In this document: in pieces, positions 1 through 42,688 of the stretch
Position numbering within the stretch: position 1 is the first letter of the stretch
Layout of the letters: each line of letters begins with the position of its first letter
Assembly: GCA_029582155.1 (NCBI GenBank)
Contig: CM055901.1
Location: 8,505,455 to 8,569,454, forward strand
DNA: 64,000 nucleotides
Source: Panopea generosa
Lineage: Eukaryota > Mollusca > Bivalvia > Adapedonta > Hiatellidae
Direction of reading: 5' to 3'
Made by a program: the position numbers and the translations under genes
The notes under the pieces: generated by a model
What the model saw: the letters and a program-made list of their open reading frames with translations, nothing else
Told to the model about the DNA's origin: nothing
The model's database searches: none

Positions 1-1445
1 TATATAGCCTATATACGGTATTCCAACACTTAACAGGTTATATAGTGTATATACGGTATTCCAACAATTCGCAGGTTATAAAGCCTTTATATGGTATTCC
101 AACATTTGGCAGGTTATATAGTGTATATGCGGTATTCCATCACATGACAGGTTATATAGCCTATAAATGGCATTCAGACATTTGGCATATTATAAAGCCT
201 ATATACGGTATTCCGACACTTAACAGGTTATATAGTGTATAAACGGCATTCAACCTCTTGGCAGGTTATATAGCCTATATACGGCATTCCTAAACTTGGC
301 AGTGATATTGCCAATGTGCAGCATTCAAACACTTTGCATGTTATATAATGTATATATTGCATTCCAACACTTGGCAGGTTATATTGCCAATGAACGGCAT
401 TCCAACACTTTGCAGTTTATATAGTCTATAAACTGCATTCCTAAACTTGGCAGGTTATATAACCTATATACGGCATTACAAAACTTGGCAGGTTATATAT
501 CCTATATACGGCATTCCAATACTTGGCATGTTATATAGCCAATATACGGCATTCCAACACTTGGCAGGTTCTACAGTATATATACAGCATTCCGACACTT
601 GGTAGGTTATATAGCTATATACAGAATTCTAACAATTGGCAGGTTATATAGCCTTTATACGGTATTCCAACACCTGGCAGGTTATATAGCCTATATACGG
701 CATTCCAAAACTTGGCAGGGATATCCAATTTGCGGCAATCCAACACTTGGCAAGTTATGTAACCTTTATACGGTATTCCAACACTTGGCATGTTATATAA
801 TGTATATACTACATTCCAACACTTGGCAAGTTATATTGCAAATGAACGGCATTCCAACACTTGGCAGGTTATAAATTGTAGGTACGGCATTTGAACACTT
901 GGCAGATTATATAGCCTATATACGACATTCCAACGCTTGACAGGTTATATTGCCAATGAACGGCATTCCAACACTTGGCAGGTTATAAATTGTAGGTACG
1001 GCATTTAAACACTTGGCAGATTATATAGCCTATATACGGCATTCCAACACCTGACAGGCTATATAGCCTATTTACGGCATTCCGACACTTGGCGGTTTAT
1101 ATAGCCTATATACGACATTCCTATACTTGGCAGGTTATATAGCTTATATACGGCATTCCGACACTTGGCAGGTTATATAGCCTATATACGACATTCCAAC
1201 ACTTGGCAGGTTATATAGCTTATATACGGCATTCCGACACTTGGCGGGTTATATAGCCTATATACGACATTCCAACACTTGGCAGGTTATATAGCCTATA
1301 TACGGCATTCCAAAAACTTGGTAGGTTATATAGTCTATATACGGCATTCCAACACTTGGCAGTTTATATATTAGTCTATATACGGCATTCCGAGACTTGG
1401 CAGGTTATATAGTGTATATTCGGTATTCCAACACTTGTCAGGCAG
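1..1445. repeat. 38-bp tandem satellite array
   Basis: A unit of about 38 bp (ending in ACTTGGCAGGTTATATAGCC plus a TATACGGCATTCC part) repeats about 37 times with moderate divergence. The array begins before the window, so its true length is unknown. Short frames inside it are repeat artefacts, not genes. Confidence 0.95.
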
Positions 1446-1480
1446 GCAGGCAGGCAGCAACAAGGCAGGCAGCCAGGCAG
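1437..1480. repeat. GGCA microsatellite closing the satellite
   Basis: A short imperfect (GGCA)n run follows the last 38-bp unit, whose own GGCAGG core may have seeded it. Confidence 0.85.
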
Positions 1481-2594
1481 TTGTACACATCTTATTCAAC
1501 GGTTATCGTTGTGGGCCTCGAGGTAGGTTGAATTTTATACAACGATGTTTTCACCTTTGAGTCGAAATTATTATTGATATTGTTAAACATGTATATGATT
1601 CAGAAATATATCGTATACCAAATACTTATATAAAAATGTATGTTATATGTTTTACAGTCAATAGAGAAAGAGGTTATTTTTAAAAATATATTTTTTATCT
1701 CATAATTATTTTTTAGTACCGACAGCGGTTTGAACATTTGATTTCCTGGCTGGCAACCGAACACTTTAGACTTCTGGACTACGCCGGGCCAAATGTATAT
1801 GTAATAATTTTAACACCTTTCAAAATTGTTATTCTTGAAAGGGGCGGCATTCTAATTGGCTGCCTTGAAAGTTTTATAGCCGTTTAAATTTGCAAATGTT
1901 TGCAGCTAACTGAAAGTATTTACTGAGGTAGATAAAAAAAAAAGTCGAGATTCGTGAATTGTATCCAGTTTATATTGGCGATTTGCTAGTATGGCGAATA
2001 GCCTGATTTTTTTTAAATCTTCACAAACATGAGGTCAATCCATCACAGGATGTGATTGTAATTTGACAAATGTTCAGTGGCTGGTCGTGGTGAATTTCTT
2101 ATACTTCTAACAGTTTCTTTTCTAAATTCTACAAAAACTGGCTAACTACATTTCATAATGGTGGAAAGATTATCGAATCACGAAGGTCCCATACGAGAAA
2201 ATTGGTTGATTCCGTCCATGTTGTTTATTTTATTTACGAGAAATTCGTTAATACACAAGTCGACATTTTCTGCTTTATTCGTTGAGTAACTTTATGGCGG
2301 GCTTCGATTTAGTATATGGTTAATAAATTAAAGAATTAACACTACAGAGACAAAACGCAATATAAGTTATTGAGCAGACTATCCATAATGTCATAATCAT
2401 TATGTTTGATATAAATGTGCAGGTGCAGGTGTCCCGTTGAGGCCATCGCGGCACATCTATTAAGTTAAGTCATGAAAAGTGAAAACAACAAAAACAACCA
2501 AGGTGAAAAAGTCGAAACTACGAGGATGACAAGTCGAAACAACGATGATGAATAAAAACATTTAGGTTATCTTGAAGAATGAAGTTTTGCATGT
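1481..2594. other. Intergenic, nothing recognised
   Basis: AT-rich sequence with no convincing coding frame, RNA gene or structured repeat. Confidence 0.5.
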
Positions 2595-2774
2595 ACAGCC
2601 AAACATTTCTCAAGCAGTCACTCAAGGGAGATAACAAAAATACTTTTTAACGCAGATGACTGCTTAATAGAGGTGCATTATAACTGACATCATAAGAATT
2701 GTCTATAGAAAATGTGCTCATTTAAGACAAATGGTTGCTTAATAGAGGTGACCACTAACACGGGTTTGACTGTA
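2595..2774. mobile_element. MITE copy 1 (CAGTCAAACC family)
   Basis: A roughly 180-bp element that starts with a diverged ACAGCCAAAC end and finishes with GGGTTTGACTGTA, flanked by TA. It shares its interior words (CAAGCAGTCACTCAAGG, GACTGCTTAATAGAGGTG) with the copies at 50018-50201 and 57339-57520. This is the most diverged of the three. TA flanks and short inverted ends suggest a Tc1/mariner-type non-autonomous element. Confidence 0.75.
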
Positions 2775-5159
2775 TATTCGATTTAACTTGGTTTAAAATA
2801 TGATATAACTTGAATATTGACTTTTTACAATATATTTATACATAATTCAATTCAAAGACTTCTTTTTTTTTAAATATATAAATTAAAATAATCTTGGATT
2901 TTTTTTAAATATACACGGTATCGTAAATTTGGAGATTGATTTTTGTGTAATGTAAACCTGAGAGATTGAATTTTTTTTAATACAACATTTAACTTGGGTA
3001 TTGAACTTTCTTTGTAGTATATACACATATTATATATATTATCTTGACTGAACTGTAAAATATTATTTTCCAGTTAACATTCTAAATAAAAGTTTGTAAA
3101 AATAAAACAGTATCCTGTCTTATGTATTTTGTTGCACCCGTACAACAAAGATATAGTTACCTCTACTAAATCACTTTCCATCAGACTGAGTATGCTTATA
3201 AAATGTTTTGACACAAACTTACTTAATTGATTTCAACTTATCTATTGTTTGATCAGGTATCAGTTCTTTGAATACTTTGATTTTTAAAAATAAAGATTTT
3301 GCTACAGTTTACCACTTTGGTTAAAACAAATGTTTTTGTCATGATATAAAGGATATCATATTCCAAATAAGTCGTATTTTATTCATGAATGATACTGAAA
3401 TGCTTTGTAGTCATTAAATGAAATAATTCTATTTTAGTGATTTTTTTCTGTTGTCAAGTTATCTTTGTATCTTATAAAAGTGTTATACTTGTTGCTCATG
3501 TCGCTCTGACGGCCGTGTCCTTAACGTCTCCTGTTGGTTATTTTTTCTTGTTTATGAACCTCAGCTCAGTAGTTCACACGGCGAACTTTCCCACACAAAT
3601 TGTTTATCAAAATTTAAACTCGAGAGCTAAAGGGTTATTCAGACGATGCTTACACCAGTCGTTAAAGGAGAACTATTACCTTCTCTGTAATTTCCAGTAA
3701 CTTTCTACGGAGCACACATGATTGCCTATTCATATAATGAAAGTCGTATAAAAACAACATTTTCTTTGTTTTTATATTTTAATATTCTAAAATGATGATA
3801 TGACGAACTGGTCAACAAAAACAAAAACACGTTTATAACGTCTGTTTTTCATCAAAATACTAGTAAAATATTTAACATACAATTTTATTAACAACACAAT
3901 CAGACATAATCAAGAGATTTTGAATAAATAAATAAATAAATAAAGAACAATAACAAATACTATGTATATTACAAAAATATAGGAAATCCGTGTTTCGTTA
4001 ACAGATATGTAAATATTAACATCGTTGAAAGTGAATATGCAAATTAAAAAAAAAACACGTACAAAAAAACAAACTTTAATGCTTTGACGAGTATGTTTTG
4101 TGCTTCCCAGGGATCCTTTTGCACATAAATTTAGCGCTAATTTCACACCATAATTGTAATTATTCACTGGTTTGGTACTTTTTTCATAAGCCTAAGCATA
4201 TGACAATATATCACTACAAAATTTCAGAAACATCAATATTTTCATGGTAAATTCAGAAAATATCTAAATGTTTTTCTAAATAACACATGTAGTTTAGCCT
4301 ATTAATAAAAAACTACTAAATATCTTAAACATTGTATTTGAACAGCTAATGGGTCTTTTAATAATAAATAAAGTATGAAATAAAATGAAAAATCTTATGA
4401 GGATTAAAAATGCAATTTTGTTCAAAATAAACAGCACAGCTTATATTCAGTTTGATATAATGGAAAATGTTAATTGGTTTCGTATTGTTGTTATATCAAG
4501 ATATTAGACTCGTGACGCTCATTCAGAAATCAAAAAAAACATTTTGTCGGAGGTGTGAGAGTGTTAGGGTTAGACCAAACTCAATAAAATCAACTCTTTT
4601 AGTATCTTCTTTTCTTGGTTCTGTTATGTGCTTTCAAGTGTTTTTATGTGTACCTTTCTATAATCAGATAGCATTAGACCACAAACTTTCCACTGGTTGA
4701 CTTAATAATTTGATATGGAAAAAGATAGAAATCGACCGTGTATATTTCTTACTAGCTTCCGATATAGTGCGGGGAATTAATATGGACACGAAAATCCCTT
4801 TTCAAAAAATCAATATAAATTCGGTCTCTCCAGACTTCAAAACACTCGTTAAAGTTTCTTTATTATTTATATAAATATACCATTCTTTCAATTATCTGTT
4901 AATGTGATAACAACAATAAAACATCATTCTTATCTGTTAAACACAAAAAACTGCATATTTTTAACATATAACCATATACGAGCTATAACACCAAATCTAT
5001 GTTTTGCATTTAATTGACATATATGTGGTTTGTAATACTCGTATACTGACGTCAATAAATACACAATATACATGAAAAGGGATTTGTAGTGACTGCATCG
5101 CAGTCAACATTCTAATTGGTCGCTATTCTTTAGTAGTTTAATCTATGTATCCACATTCG
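2775..5159. other. Intergenic 3' flank of the Patched-domain gene
   Basis: AT-rich with no supported gene. A minus-strand AATAAA (TTTATT on the plus strand, near 4859) lies about 300 bp beyond the Patched-domain stop codon and could be its polyadenylation signal. Confidence 0.4.
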
Positions 5160-34634
<29,475 letters not shown>

Positions 34635-34826
34635 TTCAATTGGTGTACTGGGCCAAACTGAAACTGAACACGGAAACCAATCGTTATTATTGATCTGTAA
34701 TGAGATTTCGTCTGCATTTACACTTAAAAATCGTTTTATATGTTTAAATTTCTTGTTTGGTATGTCGGTTATGTGTTTGTTGGTTGATTGGTCAGTTGAA
34801 TTGGTCGGTCGGTTGGTCTGTGGGTG

Positions 34827-34828
<2 letters not shown>

Positions 34829-34872
<44 letters not shown>
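34829..34872. repeat. GATT microsatellite
   Basis: Ten to eleven GATT units about 200 bp upstream of the Patched-domain start codon. They keep the minus frame open (INQS repeats), so upstream extension of the protein is not credible. Confidence 0.95.
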
Positions 34873-34973
34873 AATTGGTTTTTTATAATATGCATATTAT
34901 CCGCGGGGTGGGGACAATCAGTTGTTTGTGAACATTGAGTTGTGATTTGGAGGGGTGGGGTTATCTTCTTTTT

Positions 34974-35008
34974 GGGGGGGGGGGGGGGGGGGGAGGGGGG
35001 GGGGGGGG
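34974..35008. repeat. Poly-G tract upstream of the Patched-domain gene
   Basis: Twenty G, one A and fourteen G, about 340 bp before the start codon. It may lie in the promoter or 5' UTR. It could form quadruplex structures and is prone to assembly error. Confidence 0.95.
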
Positions 35009-35439
35009 TAAATTTTATTTCATTTTATTTCGACAGAATGGTATTTACATCGATCTTAATGCGACAATTCTTTAGTAAGATTGAATTGATCAAACACTTT
35101 GTTTGTTTGTGTCAATGACGAAAAAAAACAATAAACGGAAATGTATACATACGATAAATCCATTATATTTTTATCATTTTTATATTTAGTGTCGTACAGG
35201 TTTAAATATAAATGAATGCTGGGTGACAGCATTAACGTTGTCAAGGTAACACATTAATATATTCGAATAATTATACTTTTAGTAATATATAATTTCACCA
35301 TTTAATCTTGTATTAATACTTTTACTTGTCGTGACCCTTATTTGTTTGTGTGTGTTCTTGGAGAGAAGGGGCGGTTGGACTTTTCGGTATTGTTATTTTG
35401 CTAGTTGGTTTTTTGTTTGTTGCTTTTTTATTTAACAAA

Positions 35440-35718
35440 TCCCGAAAAATATTATGCCTGAATGTTTGCAAATCGATATGTGCTATTCTTTATAATACAG
35501 TGAGAAATAATAAAACTTGCAAGAAATGTAATTTAAACATTGAACATATTTTTGTTCACTACATATGTGATTGCCAAAGTGTAAATGCGAACAGACGTAA
35601 GTTGTGGCTACGGCTGGAACAACAATTCGGTGTAAATGTAAAGTTGGCTTTTGCAGAACTTGGTATTGAGGAATTTGTGAAAAATAACATTTGGTGCATA
35701 CTGTCTAATAGGACAATA
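35440..35718 (+). pseudogene. LINE reverse-transcriptase C-terminal zinc-knuckle remnant
   Basis: A frame ending at 35721 contains CKKCNLNIEHIFVHYICDC, the C-x2-C-x6-H-x4-H/C-type motif found at the C-terminus of several non-LTR retrotransposon ORF2 proteins, then RRKLWLRLEQQFG. No upstream reverse transcriptase remains. Assignment is by motif only. Confidence 0.5.
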
Positions 35719-35811
35719 TAGACCGCTTTTATGGAATTATGTTTATGCCTGCATTAGATGTGGCTCAAATATTTATCTATATACATTATACTACTTGAAG
35801 GATATAATCGC

Positions 35812-36019
35812 TTAATCCTTTACTTCATATGGACACCTTTGAACACCTGTAATATAGAAGGCTTTTGAAAACAGTGTAGACCCATTTCTGATTGCTCAGG
35901 TTGAACAGGTTCTGCATCAATCTGAATAAATAGGTAATGTATCTATTCATGGAAATTGACTATGTGTGATTTTGAGTTTGAAAGAGTCCAGTTAAAATTC
36001 ATATGGAGTAAAGAGTTAA
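35812..36019. mobile_element. piggyBac-like MITE, second copy
   Basis: TTAA at both ends, with inverted ends TTAATCCTTTACTTCATATG and TTAACTCTTTACTCCATATG. It contains TATAGAAGGCTTTTGAA, the reverse complement of a segment in the copy at 21704-21921. Length 208 bp, non-coding. Confidence 0.82.
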
Positions 36020-36489
36020 CGAAAGGCCAGTTTAACCATTATACATGACGTATATATATATATGTGTGTGTATAGTATGCATCTATTCTATCGTATACGC
36101 AAGTAAGAGGTTATGTATAAATATCTGAATAATGTTCTTATGTTTATTATTTTTAATATGTTGTATTAGTTTAGAAACATATGGTATATTTATGTAAATA
36201 CATACACCTTTTATTGCTGTAACATTGTGAATAATTGCATAATATTGTCTTTATAGATATTGTAAATTTGTAATGATGTGTTGTTGTATTCATGTATTCA
36301 AATAAAGAATACAATAAATGTTTCATTTCGTGGTTTTCCAAACATTTCTTTTACGTTACTAAATTGATACTTAGAAACTCAAATGACCATGTGTAAACGG
36401 GACATACATACTTTTGATAATAAATCAGCATATCTTTCTGCTAGTTTTAAGATTTTAAGTATTAACATAGCTGTTTAAACTTATCTATT

Positions 36490-36600
36490 TTACTTTAATT
36501 GTCAAAGGACAACAAAGCCGTGACAGAGGATCGAACCCACGAGTTTTTTATCCTGAGTCGGATGCATTGACATGTGACCTCGCACTCAACAAGTTAATAT
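36490..36600 (-). mobile_element. tRNA-derived SINE fragment
   Basis: Minus strand: GAGGTCACATGTCAATGC head, then CGTGGGTTCGATCCTCTGTC (B-box) and CACGGCTTTGTTGTCC. Confidence 0.65.
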
Positions 36601-37700
36601 CGATCTAGTACTGTGCATGCACGCACATTTCACGTATAGCTTTCATTACACGCCATTACACGTTTTATTGAAACATTCTAATTAAATGTAGATGTTGACA
36701 CACTGATAAGAGATTTATGTGTTTATTTATTATCTGTAAGTTTCATATATTTTATTGCTACATCGGAAACGAGGTAATATGTCATAACCATTAATTAATA
36801 CTTACTATAATAGAAACTCAAAAGCATATACTAGTCTGACGAATACATATGTAATACCATGGTACTGTATCCACTAAAATACGTCCAGTCGTACATGTGA
36901 GACAGTTGACACAAGGATGCAGTTATATGTATATGTTGATACTACATACATTTATGTCGATTTCAATCTAACACGTGCAAAACCAGAAATTCAGTTGAAA
37001 ACCATTACGTATATATACATTAGTTACACGCTTAAATTTGTTTTGAACGTTCCTGGGATATGCACTTGAATGTACCACGTGCAATACAGATGAACCAAAA
37101 GGAGTTCATGTAAATTTTGCGCATTGCATGTAAGTTCATTTCTCATGAATGATCAGCAAATAACGATCAGCTATTGCTGGTATCGGTGACTTAATTACAT
37201 GTGTATACGTCCCTGTTGGTATAGTATTAAAACATGTAGCACGTAAATAGTACGCTCTCCTGTACCATTTGGTGGGGGCGGGGCGGCGGGTATATTGGTA
37301 TATTATCAATTCACCCGATCTGTACTGTGCCTTTAATAAATTATGCAGCACCTTATATGGGGAGATAATATTTTATATGGGCTAATGCAAACAACAAAAG
37401 CCACTATGTTTACGCGTATACTGTTGAACTGCTTAAATAGAAACGGGAATCATGTTCTACTTCATGTTGATGTATGGTTACTTGTAATATCTATAACCTC
37501 ATAACCTATCGTCACAATATGAAATATAAATGACGTTTACAATGACCGTTCACAGGTAGGCGTTCGTGAATCTATATACCAGGTCCAATACAGGAGTTAC
37601 GTCACCAATGTAAATGTTGTTACAACCACACACATACATATACACACATTTTTTTTACATACTTGCGTAAACTCATATATTCACATACAATACTCATTAC
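36601..37700. other. Intergenic, nothing recognised
   Basis: No supported coding frame or structured element. Confidence 0.45.
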
Positions 37701-37701
37701 T

Positions 37702-38103
<402 letters not shown>

Positions 38104-38110
38104 ATTATCG

Positions 38111-38175
38111 TCATACTACATTTATATAGCACTCCTTGTATGCGTATAGCACGTTAAAAAGTGCTTTACAGCTTA
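38111..38175 (-). mobile_element. Truncated LINE 3' end
   Basis: Contains ACATTTATATAGC followed by CACGTTAAAAAGTGCTTTAC. The first word also occurs at the 3' end of the LINE at 60826, in the same position relative to its simple-repeat tail. Only the 3' terminus is present. Confidence 0.55.
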
Positions 38176-39227
38176 CATTCAAGAAATACAGAAATAACAA
38201 ACATAATACTAAACTAAACAAATTAAAAAAATAAGAAATAACTGTGTGAACAATTTTGTTTTTAATATATAATTATGTTATGTTAGTGATTTGATGCATT
38301 TTACGTAATATTGTATTTGCAAAGTAACCATTAGCATAAACTTATACATTGTATGAGTTTCTGTTTAAGATATATAACATTTTATGCATTCATTTCAAGA
38401 TGACACCGAAATAAGTTAAAGGCTCTTTCAAAATATACAAACAAACACGTGCGTTTGAATCAGTTCCGGAAGTGGTTACACTAAAAACACAAATACAACC
38501 ACGAATACAACGGCCTGTTTAAAGGTAGTATATCAGAGAGAAAAAATAGCTACAAAGGTCATAAAAATAAAACATTTTTAAAATGGATTCAGTGCATCTC
38601 TGTCTTATAAAGTATTAAAGATCGAATGGTTTGGTATCAAATACACCACAACGTGGCAGTAACACTATTTCAATCGGAGTGGTAATTTTTAAAAGAAATC
38701 CCAATCCCTTTACATCGTCATTCGGACTCTTTCTAAACTGAAATAAGCTGGCAATATGTGAACCAGTATGATAAACCAAATGAAATCAAAACAAATAACG
38801 TGACTCATTTGATTCGTTACAACAATACGTTGCAATACTAAGTGGGAAACTCATTTAAGTCTAACCTGGACACGTAGCCCAAGTAAGGAAATCTCTTTTC
38901 AAGATATTAATTTAACATTTTAAATATATATTCTTATGTGAGTGATTATATATGGACATGATTTATTGGGAAAAAAATGTTTTTAATCAATTTTAAAATT
39001 TTGAAAAATCTTGATCTACTTCCTTTAAACACAAAAGTGTGTGCTGAGCACTGGTCTAGGAGCCATTTCATACCCTGGATCAGATTACCCTCACTTTAAT
39101 GTAATATTTTCTTAGTATACCAAACACGATATTGACTGCTATGATAATATTGTGTAACTGTATACAAACTGTACATTTATCTTGTGCTGTAGCGGTTAAC
39201 AGTACACTTTTTTATCAATTAGTAAAG
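38176..39227. other. Intergenic, nothing recognised
   Basis: No supported gene or repeat. Confidence 0.45.
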
Positions 39228-39445
39228 GGACCTCCGTGACCGAGTGATCACAGGCGCCGACTTAAGATCACTAACCACTCACCGCTAAGGTCGCTGGTTC
39301 GAGTGCCGGCGCTCGTACAAAAACTTTATGTGAGGAAGTTGGCCGGCTACTTGCAGAAGGTCAGTGGATACAACTGGATATACAATATATAACCTGATAT
39401 GTGTTAAACATGGTGTTAAACCCCATTAAAAAAACAATAAATAAG
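39228..39445 (+). mobile_element. tRNA-derived mollusc-type SINE
   Basis: Head GGACCTCCGTGACCGAGTGA and B-box GGTCGCTGGTTCGAGTGCCG are followed by the body word TATGTGAGGAAGTTGGCCGG, GAAGGTCAGTGGATACAACT and the tail GTGTTAAACCCCATTAAA with short A-rich end. The body matches a SINE type I recognise from bivalves. Confidence 0.85.
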
Positions 39446-39724
39446 ATGTACCACGGATTTTACATGAGTGGTTAACGCCCGGTATAATGATCTAGAATGT
39501 CAGAAGAAGCATTAATTCGTTAAATGTATGACTTTTACAGCTTTAGTGTTAATTGTTTGCATATCATATATGTTTATGTGAAGAAATTATTGTTCAAATT
39601 AACCTAAGAAGCGCTAATAAATGGTTAAACTTATCGAATAAACTATTCCAGAAATTTATATACATGTCTGTTAGGCTGAAAAATAGTAGGAAGTATCGCA
39701 AATAAATGTTGCTTGTATGAATTA

Positions 39725-42688
39725 TCATGACCTGCATATACGAGTATATAAAACATAGACCAGGATATATGACCTGCATATACGAGTATATAAAACATAG
39801 ACCAGGATATATGATCTGCATATACGAGTACATAAAACATAGACCAGGATATATGACCTGCATATACGAGTATATAAAACATAGACCATAATATGTGACC
39901 TACGTATACGAGTACATAAAACACAGACCATGCTATTTGAATTGCATATACGAGTATATAAAACATAGACCAGAATATATGACCTGCATATACGAGTATA
40001 TAAAACATAGACCAGGATGTATGATCTGCATAAACATAGACCAGAATATATGACCTGCATATACGAATACATAAAACATAGACCAGGATGTATGTTCTTC
40101 ATATACGAGTATATAAAAAATATACCAGAATATATGACCTGCATATACAAGTACATAAAACATAGACCATGATGAATAATCTGCATATACGATGATATAA
40201 AACATAGACCAGGATGTATGATCTGCATATACGAGTTAATAAAACATAGACCAGGATGTATGACCTGCATATAAAAGTACATAAAACATAGATCAGGACA
40301 TATGACCTGCATATACGAGTACATTAAACATAGACCAGGATGTATGATCTGCATATACGAGTTAATAAAACATAGACCAGGATGTATGACCTGCATATAC
40401 GAGTACATAAAACATAGACCAGGACATGTGACCTGCATATACGAGTACATTAAACATAGACCAGGATGTATGACCTGCATATACGAGTATAAAACATAGA
40501 CCAAGACATATGACCTGCATATACGAGTACATAAAACATAGACTAAGATACATGACCTGCATATACGAGTATACAAAAACATACACCAGGATGTATGACC
40601 TGCATATACGAGTACATAAAACATAGACCAGGATGATAATCTGCATATACGAGTACATAAAACATAGACCAGAATAAATGACCTGCATATACGAGTACAT
40701 AAAACATAGACCAGGATGTATGATCTGCATATACGAGTAAATAAAACATAGACCAGAATGTATGATCTGCATATACGAGTATATAAAACATAGACAAGGA
40801 CATATGACCTGCATATACGAGTACATAAAGCATAGACCAGGATATATGATATGTTTATACGATTAAATTAAACACAGATTAAGATTTATGACCTGCATAT
40901 ACGAGTACATAAAACATAGACCAGGATATATGATCTGTATATACGAGTACATAAAACATAGATCAGGACATATGACCGGCATATACGAGTACTTAAAACA
41001 TAGACAAAGACATATGACCTGCATATACGAGTACATAAAACATAGACCAGGATATTTAATCTGTATATACGATTAAATAAAACACAGATTAAGATTTATG
41101 ACCTGCATATACGAGTTCATAAAACATAGACCAGGACATATGACCGGCATATACGAGTACATAAAACATAGACCAGAATATACGATCTACAAATACGAGT
41201 ACATAAATTATATACCAGGATACATGACCTACATATACGAGTACATAAAACATAGACCAGGATATACTGCATATACGAGTACATAAACATAAACCAGGAT
41301 ATATAATCTACATATACTAGTTTATAAAACACAGAATAAGATATATGACCTGCATAATATACGAGTACGTAAAACATAGACCAGGATATATGACCTGCAT
41401 AATATACGAGTACATAAAACATAGACCAGGATACATGATCTGCATATACGTATATAAAACATAGACTAAGATACATGACCTGCATAAACGAGTACATAAA
41501 ACATAGACCAGGATGTACGACCTGCATATATGAGTACATAAAACATAGACCAGGATATATGATCTGTGTATAAAGTACATAAAACATAGACCAGAATATG
41601 TGACCTGCATAATATACGAGTACGTAAAACATAGACCAGGATACATGATCTGCATATACGTATATAAAACATAGACTAAGATACATGACCTGCATAAACG
41701 AGTACATAAAACATAAACCAGGATGTATGACCTGCATATACGAGTACATAAAACATTGACCAGGATGTATGACCTGCATATACGAGTACATAAAACATAG
41801 ACCAGAATATGTGACCTGCATAATATACGAGTACGTAAAACATAGACCAGGATACATATTCTGCATATACGTATATAAAACATAGATTAAGATACATGAC
41901 CTGCATAAACGAGTACATAAAACATAAACCAGGATGTATGACCTGCATATACGAGTACATAAAACATAGACCAGGATACATGACCTGCATATACGAGTAC
42001 ATAAAACATAGACCAGGATACATGACCTGCATGTATGAGTACATAAAACATAGACCAGGATACATGACCTGCATATACGAGTACATAAAACATAGACCAG
42101 GATACATGACCTGCATATACGAGTACATAAAACATAGACCAGGATACATGACCTGCATATATGAGTATATAAAACATACACCAGGATATATGACCTGCAT
42201 ATACGAGTACATAAAACATAGACCAGGATATATGACCTGCATATACGAGTACATAACACATAGACCAGGATACATGACCTGCATGTATGAGTACATAAAA
42301 CATAGACCAGGATACATGACCTGCATATACGAGTACATAAAACATAGACCAGGATACATGACCTGCATATACGAGTACATAAAACATAGACCAGGATACA
42401 TGACCTGCATATATGAGTATATAAAACATAGACCAGGATATATGACCTGCATATACGAGTACATAAAAAATAGACCAGGATACATGACCTGCACATACGA
42501 GTACATAAAACATAGACCAGGATACATGACCTGCATATACGAGTACATAAAACATAGACCAGAATACATGACCTGCATATACGAGTACATAAAACATAGA
42601 CCAGGATACATGACTTGCATATATGAGTATATAAAACATAGACCAGGATACATGACCTGCATATACGAGTATATAAAACATAGACCAT
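39725..42688. repeat. 42-bp minisatellite, about 70 copies
   Basis: The unit is CATAGACCAGGATACATGAC plus CTGCATATACGAGTACATAAAA. Copies are diverse to about 41.9 kb and far more uniform from 41.9 to 42.69 kb. Higher-order blocks with longer units (AATATACGAG variants) recur around 41.3-41.9 kb. The period is 14 codons, so four of six frames are open (up to 523 codons) with no start context, splice signal or composition pointing to a gene. Confidence 0.97.

Noticed and set aside
34635..34895. Upstream start (MHIIKN...) extending the Patched-domain protein by 87 residues
   Set aside because: Most of the extension is the translated GATT microsatellite and polar filler. The internal start MSTNNKDNK is a more typical N-terminus.
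41117..42688. 523-codon open frame on the minus strand and 264-codon frame on the plus strand in the 42-bp array
   Set aside because: The 42-bp period keeps several frames open at once. Overlapping frames on both strands, no splice signals and no family signature point to a minisatellite.
39725..42688. CRISPR array
   Set aside because: The repeat has no regular unique spacers, the DNA is eukaryotic and no cas genes are present.
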